Assembly (NCBI RefSeq): GCF_036032445.1
Contig: NZ_CP107932.1
Span: 5,334,501 to 5,398,500, forward strand
Source of the DNA: Nocardia sp. NBC_00416
GTDB lineage: Bacteria > Actinomycetota > Actinomycetes > Mycobacteriales > Mycobacteriaceae
Direction: 5' to 3'
DNA length: 64,000 nt
In this document: positions 58,038 through 64,000 of the stretch, piece after piece
Layout: each line of letters opens with the position of its first letter
How positions within the stretch are numbered: position 1 is the stretch's first letter
Position numbers and translations under genes: made by a program
Notes under the pieces: generated by a model
The model's input: the letters and a program-made list of their open reading frames with translations, nothing else
What the model was told of the DNA's origin: nothing
Databases searched by the model: none

Positions 58038-59771
58038 ATGCCATACCGAAACAACATGAGTCGCCCGAAAGTCGCTCCGCGTCTGGGTAACCCGCTGGTT
58101 GTACCCGGTCTGCCCCAGTCGATGAGAGGTCGGAGGATCCGTCCAGGCCCGTTACTCGCCTGCGGGGCGACAGCTCTGGTCATCGGCGGGTCACTGCTCG
58201 TGCCCACCGCCGGTGAGGTATACCGAATGATTGCCGAAGCCGGTCCAGGGCACGGGCGAGGGCTGAGCCAGCACGGAGCGTTGCAGAACGCGAACAACGG
58301 GCAGAACGCCGACCAGATCCTCACGTACTACTACCCGGGCGCCGAGATCGGCGCCATCGGCCCGGCCTCGGTATCGGTGCGATTGCAGGAGCAGGACGGC
58401 GCCGACCTGGTTGTTCACTCCGACGCCGGGATGCGGGTGGCCGGACAGACGTTGCAGTCCGGCGAAGCGGCCCGGCTGATCCCGTTCCCCGACGGCACCG
58501 CGCAGGTCGTGGTCACCCAGGGATGTGACGGAGCTGTGCTGTGGGAGGCCCCGGTACAGGATCCATGGGTGTATCCGATCGACCCCAACCCCAACCGTCC
58601 GGCCGACGAGCACCTCACCGTGTGCGGGGGCGGCACCTACCGCGGTGCACTCGGAGTGGCCGCCGAGAACGGGGCGACACGCACCGTGAACCAGGTGGAC
58701 ATCCAGGACTACCTGCTCGGTGTGGTCCCCGCCGAGATGCCCGCCGACTGGGCTCCCGCCGCACTCGAAGCGCAGGCGATCGCGGCCCGCTCATACGCCC
58801 TGGCCGAAGAGCGCTGGCCTTTCGCCCAAACCTGCGATACCACCGACTGCCAGGTCTACAGCGGTACCGCCAAGGAAGATCCGCGCACCGCCGCCGCGGT
58901 GGAGGCCACCGTGGGCCGGGTGCTGCTGCGCGACGGGCGGATCCTGCGCGCCGAATACTCGGCCGCGCCCGACGGCGGCTCGCCCGCCGATATCCAGACT
59001 TTCGCGGTGGGCCCGACACCCGGCGAACTCACGGTCGTCACCCCGCTGCCGCTTCCACCTGCGGTGAACCCCGATAAGGCCGCCGGGCTGCCGGAAGGCG
59101 CCGCGCCGGGTGTTCCCGACGTCTCGCCGGAGGGCACGAAATCGGATCGTGGCGCACCGCTGCCCCGCACACCCGAGGGCTCGCTCCCGGTATCCCCGGG
59201 CGGGACACCCCAGTTCCCGGGAGTCGCACCAGGAGCGACGCCTTCGCCGATCGATACCGCCTACGCGGCGATGGGCGGCGCGCACAGCGCGGTCGGGCTG
59301 CCGGTCACTCCCGAACTGCCACTTCCCGATGACGCGGGCAAGTATCGATTGTTCGAGAACGGCGTCATCATCTACACCCCGGCCCTGGGCGCGCAGGTGG
59401 TGGACTTCACCACGTTGATGCAGCTCGTACCGAATCTCACCGACTCCGATTCGGGCAGTTCCGAGGCGGACGGGTCGACGCCCGGCGGGACTGATTCGGG
59501 TAGCTCCGAGGCGGGTGGGACCACGCCCGGTGGTACTGATTCGGGCAGTTCCGAGGCGGGGATCGCACCCGGCGATACCGATTCGGGCAGTTCCGGGCTC
59601 GACGCGGGCGATTCCGGAGCGCCCGGTGAACCCGCCGTGGCCCCGGGCCGGGTTCCGGCCGGACGCGCTGTGCCCGAGCCGGACACCGCCACCTTCGACG
59701 GCGACCGGCCCGCACCGATTCCCGGCGCCCAGCGGGTTCCGACCAGGCTGGAAACGACCGTCGTGTTCTAG
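58038..59771 (+). CDS. SpoIID/LytB-domain protein with LGFP-type segment
   Basis: 577 residues from the ATG at 58038. A basic N-terminus and membrane helix (PLLACGATALVIGGSLLVPTAG) export it. The SpoIID domain follows: GPGHGRGLSQHGALQNANNGQNADQILTYYYPGAEI, then YLLGVVPAEMPADWAPAALEAQAIAARSYAL with the catalytic-type Glu (VVPAEMPADW), and RAEYSAAPDGGSP. A Pro/Gly linker, one LGFP-like stretch (AAMGGAHSAVGLPV ... FENGVIIYTP) and a Ser/Gly/Asp tail with DSGSSEA repeats complete it. SpoIID is a lytic transglycosylase and LytB enhances amidase in Bacillus. Paired head-to-head with an amidase gene. Confidence 0.88.
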   Translation: MPYRNNMSRPKVAPRLGNPLVVPGLPQSMRGRRIRPGPLLACGATALVIGGSLLVPTAGEVYRMIAEAGPGHGRGLSQHGALQNANNGQNADQILTYYYPGAEIGAIGPASVSVRLQEQDGADLVVHSDAGMRVAGQTLQSGEAARLIPFPDGTAQVVVTQGCDGAVLWEAPVQDPWVYPIDPNPNRPADEHLTVCGGGTYRGALGVAAENGATRTVNQVDIQDYLLGVVPAEMPADWAPAALEAQAIAARSYALAEERWPFAQTCDTTDCQVYSGTAKEDPRTAAAVEATVGRVLLRDGRILRAEYSAAPDGGSPADIQTFAVGPTPGELTVVTPLPLPPAVNPDKAAGLPEGAAPGVPDVSPEGTKSDRGAPLPRTPEGSLPVSPGGTPQFPGVAPGATPSPIDTAYAAMGGAHSAVGLPVTPELPLPDDAGKYRLFENGVIIYTPALGAQVVDFTTLMQLVPNLTDSDSGSSEADGSTPGGTDSGSSEAGGTTPGGTDSGSSEAGIAPGDTDSGSSGLDAGDSGAPGEPAVAPGRVPAGRAVPEPDTATFDGDRPAPIPGAQRVPTRLETTVVF

Positions 59772-59812
59772 GAACGGGTGATACCGGGTTTCCAGCGCCC
59801 GGCCGCAGCCCC

Positions 59813-59834
59813 TTGACCTTTACGTAGTGTCAAC
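59813..59834 (+). promoter_or_regulatory. MerR/TipA-type operator-promoter
   Basis: TTGAC (59813-59817) and GTCAA (59829-59833) form an inverted repeat with an 11-nt centre (CTTTACGTAGT), the usual site of TipA-type MerR regulators. It lies directly in front of the remnant described next. Confidence 0.65.
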
Positions 59835-59839
59835 TCGCA

Positions 59840-60075
59840 CGCAACGGATACCGCTACTACGACGAGCGCTCGCTCGTCCGCCTGCAGCGGATCCTGCTGT
59901 TGCGTGAACTCGGAGTGGGGCTGCCGGTGGTCGGCCAGATACTCGCGGGCGAGCGCGATACGGCCACGCCCTGCGCGCCCAGCTGGACCTGCTGCGGCAG
60001 GAACAGGACCGGATCCGCCGCCGGATCGCGTCGGTGCACACCACATTGGACAAGTTGGAAAGAGGTGAACGACTC
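59840..60075 (+). pseudogene. Broken TipAL-type MerR regulator (N-terminal half)
   Basis: From 59840 the frame reads RNGYRYYDERSLVRLQRILLLRELGVGLPVVGQILAGERDT, the second half of a MerR winged HTH. The start codon and first 35-40 residues (first helices, usually SIGEVARLAGTTSRTLRHYD) are missing, so a deletion of about 115 bp lies between the operator and codon RNG. At about 59960-59962 the frame shifts by one base: HALRAQLDLLRQEQDRIRRRIASVHTTLDKLERGE continues in the next frame. Two independent lesions mean the DNA-binding part cannot be made as a normal protein. The C-terminal TipAS part downstream is intact. Confidence 0.8.
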
Positions 60076-60489
60076 GTGGCGGCGGAAGTCTTCGAGGAAT
60101 TCGACCACACGCAGTACAAGGACGAGGTCACCGACCGTTGGGGCGCCGAGGCGTACGAGAACGGCGACCGCTGGTGGCGATCGCTGAGCGCCGCGCAGAA
60201 ACAGGAATTCCAGCAGACCCAGCTGGATATCGCGGCCGACTTCGGCCGGGCGCGCAATGCTGGGCTCACGCCGGACAGCGACGAGGTGCAAGCGATCACC
60301 GCGCGGCACTACGCGTGGACGACAGGCGGCCGGCAGGGGCGGCGGCCGGGTGCGCGGGAATTCGCGGGCCTGGGCGAAATGTATGTCGCCGACGAACGTT
60401 TCCGGGTGAACTACGACGTGCACGGTCCCGGCACGGCGGAGCTGATCCGGGACGCGATGAAAATCTACGCCGACGCCAACCTCGAATAG
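60076..60489 (+). CDS. Stand-alone TipAS-like ligand-binding protein
   Basis: 137 residues from the GTG at 60076, which has an AGAGGTGA ribosome site 7 nt upstream; GTG at 60034 is the other choice. The sequence is a TipAS domain: VFEEFDHTQYKDEVTDRWGAEAYENGDRWWRSLSAAQKQEFQQTQ, then TPDSDEVQAITARHYAWTTG, AREFAGLGEMYVADERFRVNYDVHGPGTAELIRDAMKIYADANL. In Streptomyces TipAS is known to be made separately from an internal start and to bind peptide antibiotics. Here it could remain as a drug-binding protein with no DNA-binding partner. Confidence 0.7.
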   Translation: MAAEVFEEFDHTQYKDEVTDRWGAEAYENGDRWWRSLSAAQKQEFQQTQLDIAADFGRARNAGLTPDSDEVQAITARHYAWTTGGRQGRRPGAREFAGLGEMYVADERFRVNYDVHGPGTAELIRDAMKIYADANLE

Positions 60490-60627
60490 GATTCGCCGGT
60501 GGCCCGGCCGCTCGCACACGGATATATGTGTGGGCGGCCGTGTTTCACATTGTCCGGGAATCGGACCTCCGGCGACGTGTTCCGGGGCACGGTACAGTTT
60601 CGAAAACCGTGCCGAGGGGGAGGTCCC

Positions 60628-61308
60628 GTGAGTTATCCGTATGGTCAGCAACCACCGCATCCGGGATATCAGGCGCCCTATCCGGCGCCGGCGCCCGGGT
60701 ACCCGCCTCCGGGTGCCGGGTACCCGCCCCCGGGCTACCCCGCGCCGGGGCCCGCCGGCTACGGCTACCAGCGCCCGCCCAGCGGCGGTACCGGTATCAC
60801 CGCCGGAATCCTCGCCATGCTCGGCGGCGCCGCCAGCATTCTGTCGGCCGTCGGGATGTTCGTCCTCGCGGCGGCCACCTCGGAGAGTTCGCTGACCAAT
60901 GGCGCCGTGCTGGCCACCGGAGCGCGGCGGCGTAGCAGCAGTTCCAGCTCCAGCGGTAACGGGGTCGATCTGGACTTGGATTTCGACCTCGACGTCATGG
61001 GCGTGGTGCTGGGAGTCGCCTACAGCGTCCTCGCCCTGGTGCTGTTGATCGGGGGCATCCTGTTGCTGCGGCGCAGCAATACCGGGCGGATGATGGTGAT
61101 TTTCGGCTGTGTGCTCTCGATCGCCCTGACGATCGTCGTCGTCGGCCTGGTCGCCGCCGGCGGCAGTTTGAGCGCGGTGGGCGCCCCGCTCTTCGCGATC
61201 CTCACCCTGGTCCTGGCCGCGATCGCACCTACCAAACGGTGGATCGAGGCCGCGCAGGCGCCGGTCCCGGTCGGCGGCTACGCCGCCGCCCCGTACGGCT
61301 ACCGCTGA
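60628..61308 (+). CDS. Pro/Tyr-rich small membrane protein
   Basis: 226 residues from the GTG at 60628 with a GGGGGAGG ribosome site. Residues 1-50 are a Pro/Gly/Tyr repeat (PGYQAPYPAPAPGYPPPGAGYPPPGYP), then four membrane helices (TGITAGILAMLGGAASILSAVGMFVLAA, LGVAYSVLALVLLIGGILLL, MMVIFGCVLSIALTIVVVGLVAA, AVGAPLFAILTLVLAAIAP) with a Ser-rich and acidic loop (RRSSSSSSSGNGVDLDLDFDLD) between the first two. Similar layouts are common in actinobacterial envelope proteins. I do not recognise the family; function unknown. It lies just before glf. Confidence 0.68.
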   Translation: MSYPYGQQPPHPGYQAPYPAPAPGYPPPGAGYPPPGYPAPGPAGYGYQRPPSGGTGITAGILAMLGGAASILSAVGMFVLAAATSESSLTNGAVLATGARRRSSSSSSSGNGVDLDLDFDLDVMGVVLGVAYSVLALVLLIGGILLLRRSNTGRMMVIFGCVLSIALTIVVVGLVAAGGSLSAVGAPLFAILTLVLAAIAPTKRWIEAAQAPVPVGGYAAAPYGYR

Positions 61309-61476
61309 CCGCGTCGACGACAACAGATACATTTCCTGGTTCGCCGGGGCCGGAGTAGACCGGCCCCGGCGAACGTTTTCTACCGTGGACGGCGTGGAAA
61401 GCCGCTCACCAGGCGATACTCCCCGCCCACCGACTCCGACTGGCGTCAGGAAACGCTTCCGATACGCTGGGCTCCC

Positions 61477-62706
61477 GTGACCGCCGCATCGTCTCCGGGT
61501 AACTCAGATAACACCGCACAGTTCGACTTGATCATCGTCGGCTCCGGCTTCTTCGGGCTGACCATCGCCGAGCGCAGCGCGAACCTACTGGGCAAGAGAG
61601 TTCTCGTGCTGGACCGCCGTCCGCATCTCGGCGGTAACGCCTATTCGGAACCCGAACCGGAAACCGGGATCGAGATCCACAAATATGGCGCGCATCTGTT
61701 CCATACCTCGAACCAGAGGGTCTGGGACTATGTCACGCAGTTCACCGAGTTCACCGGCTATCAGCATCGCGTTTTCGCTCTGCACAAAGGCCAGGCCTAC
61801 CAGTTCCCCATGGGGCTGGGCCTGGTGTCGCAATTCTTCGGCCGGTATTTCACGCCGGACGAGGCGCGCGCCCTGATCGCCGACCAGGCCGCCGAGATCG
61901 AGACCTCCGACGCGCAGAACCTCGAGGAAAAGGCCATCTCGCTGATCGGCCGTCCGCTGTACGAGGCCTTCGTCCGCGACTACACCGCCAAACAGTGGCA
62001 GACCGACCCCAAGGAACTGCCCGCCGGCAATATCACCAGGCTCCCGGTCCGCTACACCTTCGACAACCGCTACTTCAACGACACCTATGAGGGCCTGCCC
62101 AAAGAGGGGTACACGAAGTGGCTGGAGAACATGGCCGCCAGTGACCTGATCGAGGTCCGGGTGGACACCGACTGGTTCGACGTCCGCGACGAACTTCGCG
62201 CGCAGAACCCGGACGCCCCGGTCGTCTACACCGGCCCGCTGGACCGCTACTTCGACTATGCCGAGGGCGAGCTGGGCTGGCGCACCATCGACTTCGAGAC
62301 CGAGGTGCTGCCGACCGGTGACTACCAGGGCACGTCGGTGGTGAACTACAACGACGCGGATCCGCCCTATACGCGGATCATCGAACCGCGTCACTTCCAT
62401 CCGGAACGGGACTACCCGACGGACAAGACGGTGATCATGCGTGAATACTCGCGTTTCGCCAAGACCGGCGACGAACCGTACTATCCGATCAACACCCCTG
62501 AGGACCGCGCCAAACTGACCGCGTATCGCGAGCTGGCCAAGCAGGAGACCACCGCGGCGAAGGTCCTGTTCGGCGGACGCCTCGGGACCTACCAGTACCT
62601 GGACATGCACATGGCCATCGCGAGCGCGCTGAACATGTTCGACAATGTGCTGCGCCCGCACCTGGAAACGGGTGCGCCGCTGGCCGAGGAGAACAACGAC
62701 GTATGA
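61477..62706 (+). CDS. glf: UDP-galactopyranose mutase
   Basis: 409 residues. FAD-binding N-terminus DLIIVGSGFFGLTIAERSANLLGKRVLVLDRRPHLGGNAYSE; YGAHLFHTSNQRVWDYV; later FNDTYEGLPKEGYTKWLENM and the family GPLDRYFDYAEGELGWRTIDFE; C-terminal FGGRLGTYQYLDMHMAIASALNMF. It turns UDP-Galp into UDP-Galf for galactan of the wall arabinogalactan. GTG start with a TACGCT box 8 nt upstream. The stop overlaps the next start as ATGA. Confidence 0.98.
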   Translation: MTAASSPGNSDNTAQFDLIIVGSGFFGLTIAERSANLLGKRVLVLDRRPHLGGNAYSEPEPETGIEIHKYGAHLFHTSNQRVWDYVTQFTEFTGYQHRVFALHKGQAYQFPMGLGLVSQFFGRYFTPDEARALIADQAAEIETSDAQNLEEKAISLIGRPLYEAFVRDYTAKQWQTDPKELPAGNITRLPVRYTFDNRYFNDTYEGLPKEGYTKWLENMAASDLIEVRVDTDWFDVRDELRAQNPDAPVVYTGPLDRYFDYAEGELGWRTIDFETEVLPTGDYQGTSVVNYNDADPPYTRIIEPRHFHPERDYPTDKTVIMREYSRFAKTGDEPYYPINTPEDRAKLTAYRELAKQETTAAKVLFGGRLGTYQYLDMHMAIASALNMFDNVLRPHLETGAPLAEENNDV

Positions 62707-64000
62707 CCTCTGCATCACTGGCGCACAGTGCGTCCGCCACCCGCGCGAAATCACTGCTGCAACGGGTGATCCTGCCCCGGCCGGGTGAACCGCTCGATGT
62801 GCGCACCCTGTACCTGGAGGAGTCGGCGACCAACGCCCGGCGCGCACACGCCACCACCCGGACCTCGCTCTCGGTGGGCGCGGAGTCCGAGGTGTCGTTC
62901 TGCACCTATTTCAATGCGCTGCCGGCCAGCTACTGGCGACGCTGGAGCATGCTCGGCTCGGTGGTGCTGCGGCTGGAACTGGCCGGGCACGGCCGGGTCG
63001 ACCTGTACCGTTCCAAGGCCGACGGTTCCCGGATCCACGTCCAGGGCTGCGAATTCGCGGTCGCGTCGGGCGCGGAGTCGGTGTCGGTCGAGATGGAAGC
63101 CGATTTCGGTCCGTTCGAGGACGGCGGCTGGCTCTGGTTCGACATCACCACCGATACCGCGGTGACGCTGGTGTCCGGTGGATGGTACGCACCGATCGAG
63201 GCGCCGGGCGAGGGTCGGATCGCGGTCGGCATGCCGACCTTCAACCGTCCCACCGACGCCGTGACGACGCTTCGGGCGCTCGGCGCCGATCCGCTGGTGC
63301 TGGCGCAGATCGACGCGGTGATCATTCCCGACCAGGGCACCCGCAAGGTGGTCGACGAACCCGGGTTCGACGAGGCCGCCGCCGTGCTCGGCGACCGGCT
63401 CGCCATCCACGATCAGCCGAACCTCGGCGGGTCCGGCGGATACAGCCGGGTGATGTACGAGGCGTTGAAGACCACGAGCGCCGAGTTCATCGTCTATATG
63501 GACGACGATATCGAGATCGAACCCGACTCCATCCTGCGCGCGCTCGCCTTCGCCCGGTTCGCGAAATCGCCGGTGCTGGTGGGTGGGCAGATGCTCAATC
63601 TGCAGGAGCGTTCCCATCTGCATGTGATGGGCGAGGTGGTCGACCGCAATATCTTCATGTGGTCCGCCGCGCCGAATGTCGAATACGACCACGATTTCGC
63701 CAAGTACCCGCTGCGCGACCGGGACAATTCGAAACTGCTGCACCGGCGCATCGACGTGGATTTCAACGGCTGGTGGACCTGTGTCATTCCACGCCAGGTC
63801 GCCGAACAGCTCGGCCAGCCGCTGCCCCTGTTCCTGAAATGGGACGACGCCGAATACGGGCTGCGTGCCCGCGAGGCGGGTTATCCGACGGTCACCCTGC
63901 CGGGCGCCGCGGTATGGCATATGGCGTGGAGCGACAAGGACGACGCCATCGACTGGCAGGCGTACTTCCACCTGCGCAATCGCCTGGTGGTCGCGGCGCT
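62703..64000 (+). CDS. glfT2: Galactofuranosyltransferase GlfT2, partial (3' end outside window)
   Basis: 432 codons visible from the ATG at 62703. N-terminal beta-sandwich-type region (to about residue 155), then GT-A: VGMPTFNRPTDAVTTLRAL, NLGGSGGYSRVMYEAL, the metal-binding FIVYMDDDIEIEPDS (DDD), FNGWWTCVIP, the catalytic FLKWDDAEYGLRAREAGY and VWHMAWSDKDD. GlfT2 builds the alternating beta-1,5/1,6 galactan chain from UDP-Galf made by Glf. Coupled to glf by a 4-bp overlap. The product runs off the window. Confidence 0.96.
   Translation, partial: MTSASLAHSASATRAKSLLQRVILPRPGEPLDVRTLYLEESATNARRAHATTRTSLSVGAESEVSFCTYFNALPASYWRRWSMLGSVVLRLELAGHGRVDLYRSKADGSRIHVQGCEFAVASGAESVSVEMEADFGPFEDGGWLWFDITTDTAVTLVSGGWYAPIEAPGEGRIAVGMPTFNRPTDAVTTLRALGADPLVLAQIDAVIIPDQGTRKVVDEPGFDEAAAVLGDRLAIHDQPNLGGSGGYSRVMYEALKTTSAEFIVYMDDDIEIEPDSILRALAFARFAKSPVLVGGQMLNLQERSHLHVMGEVVDRNIFMWSAAPNVEYDHDFAKYPLRDRDNSKLLHRRIDVDFNGWWTCVIPRQVAEQLGQPLPLFLKWDDAEYGLRAREAGYPTVTLPGAAVWHMAWSDKDDAIDWQAYFHLRNRLVVAA

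Overview
The window is high-GC actinobacterial DNA from a mycolic-acid bacterium, most likely Nocardia or a close relative. The evidence is galactan synthesis (glf, glfT2), a UDP-MurNAc hydroxylase of the NamH type, LGFP-repeat cell-wall proteins, a PE/PPE/EspG set, DtxR/IdeR-type iron boxes, and many leaderless genes with a TANNNT box 6-8 nt before an ATG or GTG. The backbone follows, in inverted orientation, the Mycobacterium tuberculosis Rv3808c-Rv3847 order as I remember it (glfT2, glf, amidase Rv3811, HAD Rv3813c, acyltransferases Rv3814c-3816c, namH, serS, Rv3835, Rv3836, Rv3837c, pheA, Rv3839, LCP protein, bfrB, glpQ1, Rv3843c, sodA, Rv3847), with blocks inserted between these markers.

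Layout. 1-3.4 kb: a copper-type operon on the minus strand (membrane protein, YcnI, CopC, CopD, two DUF5313 proteins). 3.5-9.1 kb: DUF6474 protein, a TM0106-type nuclease, HtpG, and a secreted protein built from about 16 tandem pentapeptides. 9.1-12.7 kb: an SDR, a GDT1/TMEM165-type cation exporter behind a clear yybP-ykoY manganese riboswitch, and a superoxide dismutase with a Mn-type Gln145. 13-17.3 kb: a hypothetical protein, rhodanese, DUF4328 protein, glycerophosphodiesterase, DUF5926 protein. 17.3-22.5 kb: canonical ferritin BfrB behind two iron boxes, a second ferritin with a degraded ferroxidase centre, an LCP ligase, a CPBP protease, and a DUF2470 protein behind a 16/19 iron box. 22.6-30.6 kb: pheA, a histidine phosphatase, an orphan PE-PPE-EspG set, a small zincin, a septum-formation-domain protein and serS.

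30.6-38.6 kb: a GGDEF/EAL protein with a GGDVF site, an MFS transporter, a DMT/YdcZ transporter, and a copA operon whose ATPase carries a 24-bp in-frame minisatellite; the operon lies behind a CsoR-like operator. 38.5-43.4 kb: a 33-bp-arm hairpin element, two PlsC acyltransferases, a lipoprotein and namH. 43.4-54.5 kb: an accessory block with a YefM-YoeB toxin-antitoxin pair, a DUF3558 lipoprotein with a small helical partner, a DUF5753/DUF397 regulator pair, an orphan divergent HemC, and an Opp-type peptide importer with a 38-codon ORF coupled between its two permeases. 54.5-64 kb: HAD hydrolase, a divergent amidase / SpoIID pair that both carry LGFP-type segments, a broken TipAL gene that leaves a stand-alone TipAS-like ORF, a Pro-rich membrane protein, glf, and glfT2 running off the end.

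Two themes recur: metal homeostasis (copper at both ends of the first 39 kb, manganese at 10-12 kb, iron at 17-22 kb) and cell envelope assembly (LCP ligase, PlsC pair, NamH, amidase/SpoIID, galactan synthesis). Family names rest on motif recognition; no database search was run.
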